A DNA stretch of 64,000 nt from LMUY01 sp965199555 (GTDB taxonomy: Bacteria > Pseudomonadota > Alphaproteobacteria > Acetobacterales > Acetobacteraceae): positions 248,001-312,000 of the forward strand of contig CBDASJ010000024.1 of assembly GCA_965199555.1 (NCBI GenBank), given 5' to 3'. Positions 35,966-43,816 of this stretch are shown in pieces. Within the stretch, counting starts at the first letter, position 1. Each line of letters begins with the position of its first letter. Under the pieces are notes generated by a model. That model saw only the letters and a program-made list of their open reading frames with translations. It did not search any database and was not told the origin of the DNA. The position numbers were made by a program, and so were the translations under genes.

Positions 35966-36338
35966 GCTTCCTCCGCCGTTACTTGAACGACGCATCGAGC
36001 TCGTCCGCCGCATGGGTGATGGCTCAGGTGGTGCACCAAGGGGAACGACATCGCCTGCTCATCACGCTCCCACACCTTTCGAAGCTGCCAGCTTACCGCA
36101 CGCTGTCGTGGACGCCAGGGTCGGAAACGGCCCGCCTCTCCGTTCGGTTAGCCACCGCTGCAGTTGGGTCGATGCCGTCATGGTCGATGCCGAAGTTTGT
36201 CGGATGCTTGGGGACATGTGCACTTGGTTCCAAGTGAAGAGCATCGTGCGGGCGTATCCCAAGCAGAGCGGCTGCGGTGTTTGCCACAACGATTGGGCCC
36301 TTTTCGGACCTCGGGCGCCGTGATGGTAGGATGGCCGG
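35966..36338. other. gene-poor interval between the Tai4-like gene and the next gene
   Basis: Across these 373 bases, open frames exist on both strands (for example 35983-36237 plus and 36062-36355 minus), but none has a good start, codon usage or a recognisable product. It holds the promoter region of the Tai4-like gene and probably that of 36339. It may be the remains of a lost gene. Confidence 0.45.
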
Positions 36339-36355
36339 ATGAGCCATCCCACCAT
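36323..36355. promoter_or_regulatory. imperfect inverted repeat enclosing the 36339 start codon
   Basis: Bases 36323-36334 (atggtaggatgg) pair with 36344-36355 (ccatcccaccat) at 11 of 12 positions, with a 9-base loop that holds the ATG. As RNA it would put the start codon in a hairpin loop, possibly limiting translation. Alternatively it is a protein-binding site. Function is not shown. Confidence 0.45.
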
Positions 36356-36833
36356 ATCGCTGTCACCCTCGTCGGACCCGAGCCGTCGTCACGCGACGCG
36401 ATTGCTCACGATGGTCCACGAACTCCACAAGGCGGGCTACCAACGCATCCGCTTCAGCTCGGGCATGGCGCCGAGCGGCATGTGTTGGCGCTGCTCCATC
36501 ACCGATGCCGGCAACATGACGCGCGATGGCCTCCGCATCGATGCGTCCTCCGGGGACGAGGTCGCGCATTATTCCACGGGTTCCGCCGACGGCTACTTTC
36601 GCTGGCCCGACGCACCCGGCCGGTCCGCCCGCGAGTTGGGGGTCATGTTCCTGGACCGCTTTCCCGTTATCGCGCAGAAAGGCACCGGGCGTGACTGGGC
36701 CTATGCCGGGTGGCTTACGGAGATCCTCGGACGAGCGGAGCGCGATGAACCTTCCGGCTTTCCCGTGTTCTTCGCGGACTATCCCGTCGATCTCACTCAG
36801 ACTGACCTGCCGCCCCCGTGCCCGTCAGCGTGA
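36339..36833 (+). CDS. hypothetical protein
   Basis: The protein has 164 residues and I do not recognise its family. Visible features are a short helix LLTMVHELHKAGYQRIRFS near residue 23, then APSGMCWRCSI with a CxxC-like pair, and WAYAGWLTEIL near 120. There is no signal peptide or TM segment. The start is within an imperfect inverted repeat. The last 37 bases overlap the convergent acetyltransferase-like gene. Codon usage suggests a real gene, and the pairing with an orphan immunity gene hints at accessory DNA. Confidence 0.6.
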   Translation: MSHPTISLSPSSDPSRRHATRLLTMVHELHKAGYQRIRFSSGMAPSGMCWRCSITDAGNMTRDGLRIDASSGDEVAHYSTGSADGYFRWPDAPGRSARELGVMFLDRFPVIAQKGTGRDWAYAGWLTEILGRAERDEPSGFPVFFADYPVDLTQTDLPPPCPSA

Positions 36834-37741
36834 CGTCGATGGGGGCTGCGATACGCTGGAAAGAACTCTCCTGAATGCCCGGCGGCGAGGCGCGTGTAGG
36901 CCGGGTGGTCCAGCACGGTGCCGCACAGCCACGCCGTGTCCGACGCGTTCGCGAAGCCCTGCTTGAAGGCGGCCAGCGTGTCCGCCGGGTCGTCCGTGTG
37001 GCCCGCGCTGCCGCCGAGGTCCAGCACGGGGCAGTCGGCGAAATGCTCGATGGCGGCGGCATACACGACGTAGGTGGCACCGGCGCGATAGCCGGCCTCG
37101 CTGGTGGCGGTCAGGTGGCTGTAGGCGCGGTCGCCGTCGCGCAGCCAGAGCTGCATCGCCAGCACGCTGCCGTCCGGCGCTTCCGCGGCGAACGCCATCA
37201 GACGGTCCGGTGGCAGCGCCGCCAGGCTTTCCGTCGACTCGGGGGGGAATGCGTGCAGCCCGGTGATGCCCTTGCGGGCGACCAGGCCTGCATACAGGCC
37301 GCGCCAATGCTGCCGCCAGGCGGGGTCTTGCAGCGATACGGGCCGGGCCGTCGCGTGCCGCGCGCCGCGGCGGATGCGGTCACGGTGGTGCTTGGAGAAG
37401 GTGGCGGGGCCGTGCCGCCGGTCGACCAGGTAGTGCGTCTTGAACGGCCGGCACAGCGGGAAATGCTGCGCCAGGGTGGCGGGGTCCGGCCCGTCCAGCG
37501 GGTTGGCGACCAGCACGACGCTGACCGCATTGTGTTCGCGCAAGGCCGCCAGCCCCGCCGGGATGTCCGCATCCGGCGCCAGCGCGCAAACCGGGTATGG
37601 CCCGGCGGCATCGACACGGCCCGGCTCGCCAGGGATATCCCGCAGCAGGATCGGGCTGCCCCAGTCCGGCAGGTCGACCGGCCGGCCGACATGGCACAGC
37701 GACCGGGCATAGGCCATGGAGGCGTAGGCGGGGCGCCGCAC
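36797..37741 (-). CDS. FemAB/BioF2-like GNAT acyltransferase
   Basis: This 314-residue protein resembles the BioF2-like (Acetyltransf_6) or FemAB-type acyltransferases. It has KHHRDRIRRGARHA near residue 118, RLMAFAAEAPDGSVLAMQLW near 180, the acceptor-side YSHLTATSEAGYRAGATY near 205, and LDLGGSAGHTDD near 240 with the GNAT-like turn. The GTG start at 37741 is four bases after the aminotransferase stop, so the genes are one operon. Such enzymes attach amino acids or acyl groups to sugars or peptides. Its 3' end overlaps the convergent gene by 37 bases. The substrate is not known. Confidence 0.72.
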   Translation of the reverse strand: MRRPAYASMAYARSLCHVGRPVDLPDWGSPILLRDIPGEPGRVDAAGPYPVCALAPDADIPAGLAALREHNAVSVVLVANPLDGPDPATLAQHFPLCRPFKTHYLVDRRHGPATFSKHHRDRIRRGARHATARPVSLQDPAWRQHWRGLYAGLVARKGITGLHAFPPESTESLAALPPDRLMAFAAEAPDGSVLAMQLWLRDGDRAYSHLTATSEAGYRAGATYVVYAAAIEHFADCPVLDLGGSAGHTDDPADTLAAFKQGFANASDTAWLCGTVLDHPAYTRLAAGHSGEFFPAYRSPHRRHADGHGGGRSV

Positions 37742-37745
37742 GGGA

Positions 37746-38909
37746 TCAGGCCGCGACCACCAGCTCCCCCGCGTCCTGCATCGCCGGCAGCGCGCTTGCC
37801 AGGGCGGTGCAGACCCGGCCGATGTCGGCGCGCGTCATGTCCACGAAGCAGGGCAGGCCGAGCGTACCCCGGGTCAGCCCGTCCGTGACCGGCAGCTCCT
37901 CCCGCCCGCAATCGGCGAACGCGTCCTCCTCGTGCAGGCCGCGGCACCACCAGCGGCGCGTCGCCACCCCGGCATCGGCCAGGCTGTTGACGATGTCGTC
38001 CGTGGGCGGATGGTGCGGGGCGAAGGCGACGATCACGGTGGCGCTGATCCAACTGGTGCCGAAGCCCGGCAGCAGCGCCACGCCCGGCACGCGGCGCAGC
38101 AGCCGCGCGTAGCTTTGCGCGATCGCCATGAAACGGGCGCGCGTGTCCGGCCATGCGTCGAACGCGGCCAAGGCGACGGCGGCGTTGTACTCGTTCATCT
38201 TCGCGTTGGTGCCCGCCACACGCGCCTCGCGCCCGCCCATGAAGCCGAAATTCGACCGCCGCTCGATGTCCACGATCAACGCCTTGTCGCGCGCGATCAC
38301 GAAGCCGCCTTCGCCCGCCGGCATGATCTTGGTGGCGTGCAGGCTCACCACGGACGGAATGCGGCCGGGTTGCAGCGAGTCGAAGCCGGCGGCGGCGTCG
38401 ATCACCACCGGGATGCGCGTTTGCTCGTGGAAGCGATCCCAGGCGGCCACGTCCACCGGATGGCCGAAGGCGGCGACCGGCATCACCGCGCCCACCCGGC
38501 CGGGCGGCATGTGCGCCATGACCTGCAACACGTGTTCCGGCAACAGGATGCCGGAGCACGGCGCGACGTCCAGGAAGTGCGGCCGCAGCCCGGCCGCCAC
38601 CGCGGCATGGGCCGAGGCGGCGAAGGACCAGGCCGGCATGAGGCAGAGCGAGCCGCGACGCGGACCCTGCGCCTGCAAGGCGAGCGTCAGCCCAAGCGTG
38701 GCGTTGGCCACCGTGGCGACGGAGCCGGGGGGCACGCGGTAATGCTGGGTCAGCCGCGCTTCCAGTGCCCGCACCTGGGCGCCGAAATTGGCGTAGGTGC
38801 GGCTCGCGTCGATCTGCTGGAGGTAGGGCAGCAAGGCCGGCGCCGCGGGCAGGAGCGGCCGGGCGACCGGAACGGCCGAGGTCGACTGGGCGTGGGAACC
38901 GGGCCGCAT
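37746..38909 (-). CDS. DegT/DnrJ/EryC1/StrS-family PLP aminotransferase
   Basis: The 387-residue protein belongs to the sugar aminotransferase superfamily. TYANFGAQVRALEARL near residue 40 and VATVANATLGLTLAL near 60 are typical, VVIDAAAGFD holds the PLP Asp, and LHATKIMPAGEGG holds the Schiff-base Lys near 200. The start at 38909 has GGGAGAG seven bases upstream; longer ATGs at 38924 and 38945 lack one. These enzymes usually aminate NDP-ketosugars. It follows the second aminotransferase-like gene by about 60 bases and precedes the FemAB-like gene by four. Confidence 0.8.
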   Translation of the reverse strand: MRPGSHAQSTSAVPVARPLLPAAPALLPYLQQIDASRTYANFGAQVRALEARLTQHYRVPPGSVATVANATLGLTLALQAQGPRRGSLCLMPAWSFAASAHAAVAAGLRPHFLDVAPCSGILLPEHVLQVMAHMPPGRVGAVMPVAAFGHPVDVAAWDRFHEQTRIPVVIDAAAGFDSLQPGRIPSVVSLHATKIMPAGEGGFVIARDKALIVDIERRSNFGFMGGREARVAGTNAKMNEYNAAVALAAFDAWPDTRARFMAIAQSYARLLRRVPGVALLPGFGTSWISATVIVAFAPHHPPTDDIVNSLADAGVATRRWWCRGLHEEDAFADCGREELPVTDGLTRGTLGLPCFVDMTRADIGRVCTALASALPAMQDAGELVVAA

Positions 38910-38971
38910 CGCTGTCTCTCCCATTTTGGCGAAGACCGGCCGCATGGTGCCGGGGCGATGTTGACGGACCG

Positions 38972-40009
38972 TTAAAGCCTGGCGGCCGGGCTGGCGTGGC
39001 AGGCGCGCAGGGCGTCCACGATGCGCAGCATGTCGGCCGCGTCGTAACGCTGGTCGCACGGCAGGGACAGCAATTCGCCCGCCAGCCGGTGCTCCCGCGG
39101 GAACTCCGCCGGATCGCTGGGCAGGTCGCGCCAATGGCGCACGCAATATATTCCGCGGGCGGCCAGGGCGGCGGCGAGGGGAGTGGCGTCCTGCACGCGG
39201 ATGGGAAAGGCCAACGGCGTGAACGCCGGCCCGCCTGCCGGCCACAAGGCCAGATCGGCGAGGTGGTCCGCCAGGATGGCGACGTTGGCCCGGCGGCGGC
39301 GGACGAGCCAGGGCGCGCTGATGCGTTGCAAGGCCGCGCGGGCCGGCTCGCCCATCGAAGCGTCATCGACGCCGAACGCGGCCTCCTGCGCTTGGAAGGC
39401 CGGGAACCAACTGTTCGGACGCAATCCCTCCGGGTCGGCCGCGCGCGCGACCTGCGCCTCGGCCGGGCGGCAGGCTGGCGGGCCCGACGGCGTCGGCAAC
39501 GCGCCGTCCGCCACCAGCAGCCCGCCCTCGCCGATGCCGACCAGCTTGCGCGGGCTATACAGCACGACGCTGGCGAACGGGTTGGGCGCGTCGTCCATCG
39601 CGTGCGCCCGGTCCTCGATCCACAGCACGTCGGGCCGGGCGGCCGCGAGCGCTGCCAGCTCTGGCCCCGGCGCGCGGCCGAAATAATCGACCACCAGCAC
39701 GGCGTCGTTTGGCTGGATCGACCGGGCGAGCTGCGCCAGGTCCGGCGACATATGGGCATCGACCCCGTACCAGCGCCGTTCGCAGGCCGCGGCCCCCTGC
39801 GCCAGCGCTTTGCAGCCATAGGCGGGCAGCCAGATGCGCCGGGTGCCGCGGACCCTCAGCAGCGCGGCCAGGGCGGACCGTGCGCTGCCATAGGCGGCGA
39901 CGGTGCGGCCGGTGGTCCACGTCGCCCAAAGGCTGTGCGGGACCGCCGGGCCGGCATCCGGCCACGGCAGGACGCTGCCGATCGAACGCGGTTTGGCTTC
40001 GGCAGGCAC
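38972..40009 (-). CDS. second DegT-like PLP aminotransferase-fold protein
   Basis: This protein of about 345 residues has the same fold as its neighbour but diverges in sequence. YGSARSALAALLR near residue 45 aligns with the usual substrate/PLP loop, WIEDRAHAMDD near 130 carries the PLP Asp region, and LYSPRKLVGIGEGG near 155 carries the candidate PLP Lys. The GTG at 40009 is the best start I find, though its ribosome binding site is weak. Two different aminotransferase-type genes in a row suggest consecutive steps on one substrate or a heteromeric pair. The divergent methyltransferase gene begins 105 bases away, across a palindrome. Confidence 0.72.
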   Translation of the reverse strand: MPAEAKPRSIGSVLPWPDAGPAVPHSLWATWTTGRTVAAYGSARSALAALLRVRGTRRIWLPAYGCKALAQGAAACERRWYGVDAHMSPDLAQLARSIQPNDAVLVVDYFGRAPGPELAALAAARPDVLWIEDRAHAMDDAPNPFASVVLYSPRKLVGIGEGGLLVADGALPTPSGPPACRPAEAQVARAADPEGLRPNSWFPAFQAQEAAFGVDDASMGEPARAALQRISAPWLVRRRRANVAILADHLADLALWPAGGPAFTPLAFPIRVQDATPLAAALAARGIYCVRHWRDLPSDPAEFPREHRLAGELLSLPCDQRYDAADMLRIVDALRACHASPAARL

Positions 40010-40094
40010 GGTGATCGGGCGCTCCGTGATGTGTCGGTAGCCTCGCCGCGCGGCCGTTAAGGTCCTGCTAACGGATGGCGTGCCAGGCTGGGGA

Positions 40095-40111
40095 CCTATC
40101 AAAATGATAGG
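40095..40111. promoter_or_regulatory. perfect 7-bp palindrome between divergent arms of the cluster
   Basis: The 17 bases read cctatca-aaa-tgatagg, a perfect inverted repeat with a 3-base spacer. It lies 4 bases before the ATG at 40115 and about 86 bases before the divergent aminotransferase start. The position and AT-rich composition suggest an operator for a dimeric repressor controlling the two arms. No regulator gene is visible nearby. Confidence 0.6.
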
Positions 40112-40114
40112 TGC

Positions 40115-41212
40115 ATGTTGCTTGCAGGCGACTCCTACGCCGGCGCTCCGGTGCCGGATCTGACGCTGATCTTCCCGGCCGGCCTGCCCGGCTCGCAACG
40201 CTATCGCGAACGGGCGCAGGCGGCCGGCCGCAAGGTGATGGGCGCGTCCTCGCTCGCCTTCGACCCGGCGTCCCGCGCGTATGAGGACTGGGCCGTGCTG
40301 CCCTACGTGCACGAGCCGTCGTTTGCCGATGCGGTGGGCGAGCTGGTGGGCGCGCGCGGCGTCACCGCGATCTTTTCCCCGCATGAGGTGGTGAGCGGCG
40401 TGCTGGCCGGCGTCCTGCCGCGCGTGGCCCCCGGCGTGCGGTTGATCGAGGCGAACCCGATGCTCCAAGCGGAAGCGGCGTATCGCCGCAGCCTGGCGCA
40501 GGCGGAAACGGCGGTGGCCTGGTTGGATGGGGCAGGGCCATGCCTGTCCGCCATCGAACGCGCCGGGCTGGTGCGGCTGGTGGACACCATCCCCGGCATG
40601 ACCGATCTCGATAAAATCGACGCCGTGATCGAGATCATGCGCAGCGTTCCGCCGGGCGACGTGGTGGAGATCGGGTCGTGGTGGGGCCGCTCGGCCGCGT
40701 TGTTCCTGCTGCTGGCGCGGCGCTATGCGATCGGCCCCGTGCTGTGCGTCGACCCGTGGCGCAGTGACTGCCTGGCGCAAGGCGTGCCCGTGCTGGACCA
40801 GGCCAGCGCGCGGCTCGACCCGGAGCAGGCGTTCCGCATCTTCCAGATGAACCTGTCGCCGCTGGCGCAGGGCGACTTGAACTACATCCGGGCCAGCTCG
40901 GCCGAGGCGGCCTGCCGGTATGGACCGGGCTTGGCCGTGACTACGGACGCGTTCGGCACGACCCGCTTCGACGGCCGCATCGCGCTGCTGCATATCGACG
41001 GCAACCACAGCCACGAGCAGGCGGACGCGGATGCCCGGCTGTGGACGCCGCATGTGCGGCCCGGCGGCTGGATCATCTTCGATGATTACGTGTGGAGCTT
41101 CGGCGACGGACCCCGCCGCGCCGGCGACGCGTTCCTGCGAAGCAACGCGGCCCGCGTCGCGCGCAGCTTCGTCATGGGCACGGCCCTGTTCGTTCAATTG
41201 GTGGCCGCGTGA
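40115..41212 (+). CDS. class I methyltransferase with N-terminal extension (Methyltransf_24-like)
   Basis: The protein is 365 residues. The C-terminal two thirds (about 165-360) is a SAM-dependent methyltransferase with VVEIGSWWGRSAALF as motif I, LCVDPWRS as the acidic strand, and LLHIDGNHSHEQADAD near 290, as in the cephalosporin-hydroxylase/Methyltransf_24 group. The N-terminal 150 residues (LIFPAGLPGSQRY, AIFSPHEVVSG) have no clear match and may be a separate domain. The stop overlaps the next gene by one base (TGATG), starting a run of four tightly joined genes. Confidence 0.75.
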   Translation: MLLAGDSYAGAPVPDLTLIFPAGLPGSQRYRERAQAAGRKVMGASSLAFDPASRAYEDWAVLPYVHEPSFADAVGELVGARGVTAIFSPHEVVSGVLAGVLPRVAPGVRLIEANPMLQAEAAYRRSLAQAETAVAWLDGAGPCLSAIERAGLVRLVDTIPGMTDLDKIDAVIEIMRSVPPGDVVEIGSWWGRSAALFLLLARRYAIGPVLCVDPWRSDCLAQGVPVLDQASARLDPEQAFRIFQMNLSPLAQGDLNYIRASSAEAACRYGPGLAVTTDAFGTTRFDGRIALLHIDGNHSHEQADADARLWTPHVRPGGWIIFDDYVWSFGDGPRRAGDAFLRSNAARVARSFVMGTALFVQLVAA

Positions 41213-41991
41213 TGGCCGACGCAGCCGCGTTGCAGGAGCGCATGCGCGATGTGGGATACGTGCTGTTCCCCGGCGTGCTCGATGCCGAACAACTCGCCGC
41301 CCTGCGGGCCGACAGCGACGCCGTCTACCTCAAGCGCCGCCTGGTGCAGGAACGCAACGGCGTGGCGGCGGGCATGGAGGGTGCCGCGCACCACGTGCTG
41401 GGCGAATCGAGCAGCCTGGATCGCTTCGTGGCCGATCTGCCGTTGTGGGATTTCATTGGCGAGCATTTCGGCGGCAAGTTCATCCTGCTGAATTTCGGCG
41501 CCACGCTGCATCCGCCGGGGGGATCGTCCTACGTGCTGAAGGCGCATCGCGACGTGCGGGCCTGGACCGGCGGCTACCACCTGTCGCTGAACATGCTGGT
41601 CATGCTGGACGATTTCACGCTGGAAAACGGGGCCACGCTGTTCCTGGACGGATCGCACCGGACCGAAGCGATGCCGTGCCGCGAGGCGTTCGATGCCAGT
41701 GCCCGGCAGGTGGTGGGGCGGGCGGGCGACATCCTGCTGTTCGACAGCTTGGTCGTGCATGCCGCCGCCCCAAACCGCAGTGCCGCCAAGCGCCGGGCGC
41801 TGACGCTGTGCTTCGGACGCCCATTCATGAAGCCGCAAATGGATTGGCCGCGCTTCCTGCCGCCAGCGGAGGAGGCGGGGCTGACGCCACGCGCGCGCCA
41901 GTTGCTCGGATACGACGCGCGCGTGCCGGCCAGCCTGCACGAATACTACCAGCCGCCGGAGCGCTGGACCTTCAAGCCGGACCAGCGCTGA
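41212..41991 (+). CDS. phytanoyl-CoA dioxygenase (PhyH) family Fe(II)/2-oxoglutarate oxygenase
   Basis: The 259-residue protein is a predicted nonheme-iron hydroxylase. It starts with GYVLFPGVLDAEQLAALRAD, typical of PhyH. LKAHRDVRAW near residue 110 supplies the His-x-Asp iron ligands, VVHAAAPNRS near 185 the distal His, and RRALTLCF the 2-oxoglutarate Arg. Members hydroxylate sugars, amino acids and lipids. It is joined by TGATG junctions to the methyltransferase genes on both sides, so it probably acts on the same substrate. Confidence 0.8.
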   Translation: MADAAALQERMRDVGYVLFPGVLDAEQLAALRADSDAVYLKRRLVQERNGVAAGMEGAAHHVLGESSSLDRFVADLPLWDFIGEHFGGKFILLNFGATLHPPGGSSYVLKAHRDVRAWTGGYHLSLNMLVMLDDFTLENGATLFLDGSHRTEAMPCREAFDASARQVVGRAGDILLFDSLVVHAAAPNRSAAKRRALTLCFGRPFMKPQMDWPRFLPPAEEAGLTPRARQLLGYDARVPASLHEYYQPPERWTFKPDQR

Positions 41992-42731
41992 TGGATGGCG
42001 GCGCCGAACTCGCCCGGCTGAGCGCCGTCACCGCATCGTATGGGGGTGGCGCGGCCCCGTTCGATGCGGCGATGCGCGGCTACATGATGCGCAGCTTCGA
42101 ACCGTTCTTCCGCGACGGGCCGTGCCTTCAGGTCGGTTGCGCCCATGGCGACCAAACCAGCCTGCTGGTGGAACGCTTCGCCGACGTCACCGTGCTGGAG
42201 CCCGCGCCGGAGTTCCTGGCGCATGCCAAGGCGCGGATCGGCGAGCGTGCGCGCTTCATCGCGGCGCTGGTGGAGGAGTTCCAAACCGAGCGGCGGTTCG
42301 AGACGATCATCTTCTCCCACGTCCTGGAACACGTGGCCGAGCCGCTGGTGGTGCTAAGCCGGCTTGGTGCGCTGCTGACGCCGAGCGGCCGGCTTTACGT
42401 CACGGTGCCCAACGCCGAAGCGCCATCGCGTCGCATCGCGGTGAAGATGGGAGTGCTCGATCACTTGGAGGCGCTGAGCGCCGACGACGCGGCGGCTGGG
42501 CATCGCCGGGTCTACCGCCTGGACACGCTGTGCCGCGACGTGCGGGCCAGCGGGCTGGACATCCATCACACGGGCGGCATCTTCTTCAAGCCGCTGGCCA
42601 ACTTCCAGTTCAATGCGCTGATGCATGGACCATTGGTCGGCGATGCGTTCATGGAGGCGTGCTTTCTGCTCGGCCGCGAGGATGCCGCCAGTTGCGCCAG
42701 CATCTACGTCATCGCGGGCGCCCCATCCTGA
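41991..42731 (+). CDS. class I SAM-dependent methyltransferase (Methyltransf_23 type)
   Basis: This 246-residue protein has motif I at CLQVGCAHGDQTSLL near residue 45, TVLEPAPEFLAHAK for the adenosine strand, and FSHVLEHVAEPLVVL near 108, a standard Methyltransf_11/23 arrangement. RLYVTVPNAEAPSRR follows. It is the third gene of the plus-strand arm, starting at the TGA of the oxygenase gene. The methylated position cannot be inferred. Confidence 0.82.
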   Translation: MDGGAELARLSAVTASYGGGAAPFDAAMRGYMMRSFEPFFRDGPCLQVGCAHGDQTSLLVERFADVTVLEPAPEFLAHAKARIGERARFIAALVEEFQTERRFETIIFSHVLEHVAEPLVVLSRLGALLTPSGRLYVTVPNAEAPSRRIAVKMGVLDHLEALSADDAAAGHRRVYRLDTLCRDVRASGLDIHHTGGIFFKPLANFQFNALMHGPLVGDAFMEACFLLGREDAASCASIYVIAGAPS

Positions 42732-43312
42732 GCATTTCCGGCAAACACGTCCGGTTGCGCGCGGTGGAGGAACGGGACCTGCCGCTGCTGCACCAATGGG
42801 CCAACGACGAGGCGTTGTGGACTGGTCTCGGCGGCTGGCGCTTTCCGTCCGGTTTCGAGGCGACGAAGGCCTGGTTCGCCGCCTTGCGGGCGGACCCGCT
42901 GAACCACCGCTTCGTCATCGAGACCAAGGCAGAGGGCTCGGTAATCGGCACGGCCAACCTCGTTGACATCGATTGGAAGAACCGGCACGCGCTGCACGGC
43001 ATGATGCTCGGCCCGGCCGACCTGCGCGGCAAAGGGTTCGGCCGGGACACGGTGATGGCGGTGATGCGCTACGCCTTCGACGAACTCGGCCTGGAGCGGC
43101 TGGACGGCGACATCATCGAATTCAACGCGGCGTCATACCGCCTTTACGTCGGCAAATGCGGCTGGCGCGAGGAGGGACGACAGCGGCGCTGGCATTTTCG
43201 CGGCGGCCGCTTTTGGGACCGCATCATCGTCGGCGTGACGCGGGATGATTACGCGGCGCTCGTGGAGGCGACGGACTACTGGCAGGCCGCCGCGATCGGC
43301 AGCGCAAGGTAG
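42728..43312 (+). CDS. GNAT family N-acetyltransferase (RimJ/RimL type)
   Basis: The protein, about 194 residues, has the GNAT pattern: VRLRAVEERDLPLL at the N-terminus, GTANLVDIDWKNRHA near residue 77, and the acetyl-CoA loop LRGKGFGRDTVMAV near 100. No ATG, GTG or TTG falls at the expected N-terminus: in frame there is CTG at 42728, overlapping the previous stop (CTGA), then ATT at 42734. I chose CTG. The gene ends the plus-strand arm and overlaps the convergent GNAT gene by 37 bases. Confidence 0.75.
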   Translation: MSISGKHVRLRAVEERDLPLLHQWANDEALWTGLGGWRFPSGFEATKAWFAALRADPLNHRFVIETKAEGSVIGTANLVDIDWKNRHALHGMMLGPADLRGKGFGRDTVMAVMRYAFDELGLERLDGDIIEFNAASYRLYVGKCGWREEGRQRRWHFRGGRFWDRIIVGVTRDDYAALVEATDYWQAAAIGSAR

Positions 43313-43803
43313 CGGACGGTTTTCGTGCCGCCGTAAACGGACGCCATGCCCACCTCGCTGAAGCCCATGGCCGCATGGAAGGCATCCGAGAGTGGGTTGG
43401 GTGGAATGGCGTTCACTTCGCACACGATGACATCGTGGCCGGCCTTCGCCGCGTGTCCGATCACACCCTGATAAAGGCGCCGCGCAAAGCCTTTGCCACG
43501 CGCCGAGACCGCCACGGCGACGCGGTCGATGTAGATGAACCGCGGATATCGCGCGCAAAACCACTGGAAGTTCGGGCTGTCGTAGTCGGCCTGCTCGTCG
43601 AATGCCAGAATGAAGCCCAAGGCGTCGCCGATCTGTCGAGCGTAAAACGCGCGGCTGAGCAAGCTGGCCAGCCGCTCCGCATCAAGCCACGACAATTCCG
43701 CGGCGAACTGGTTGTTGAGCGCCAGGATCCACGGCAGCGTATTCGCGGAACAGGGGTGAAGGGGATGACCATCCCCTTCCGGATGCAGGGCGGCGCCCTG
43801 CAA
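43276..43803 (-). CDS. GNAT family N-acetyltransferase
   Basis: This 175-residue protein has IYIDRVAVAVSARGKGFARRLY near residue 90, the acetyl-CoA-binding motif A of the GNAT fold, and a C-terminal NPLSDAFHAAMGF, as in RimI-like enzymes. The start is TTG at 43803; the N-terminal 20 residues look weakly conserved, so a later start is possible. It lies 13 bases after fusA and could be co-transcribed with it. It converges on the other GNAT gene. Confidence 0.75.
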   Translation of the reverse strand: MQGAALHPEGDGHPLHPCSANTLPWILALNNQFAAELSWLDAERLASLLSRAFYARQIGDALGFILAFDEQADYDSPNFQWFCARYPRFIYIDRVAVAVSARGKGFARRLYQGVIGHAAKAGHDVIVCEVNAIPPNPLSDAFHAAMGFSEVGMASVYGGTKTVRYLALPIAAACQ

Positions 43804-43816
43804 CGCTAACCCAGCC

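Noticed and set aside
35983..36237. Small plus-strand open frame in the gap before 36339
   Set aside because: No ribosome binding site, family or convincing composition.
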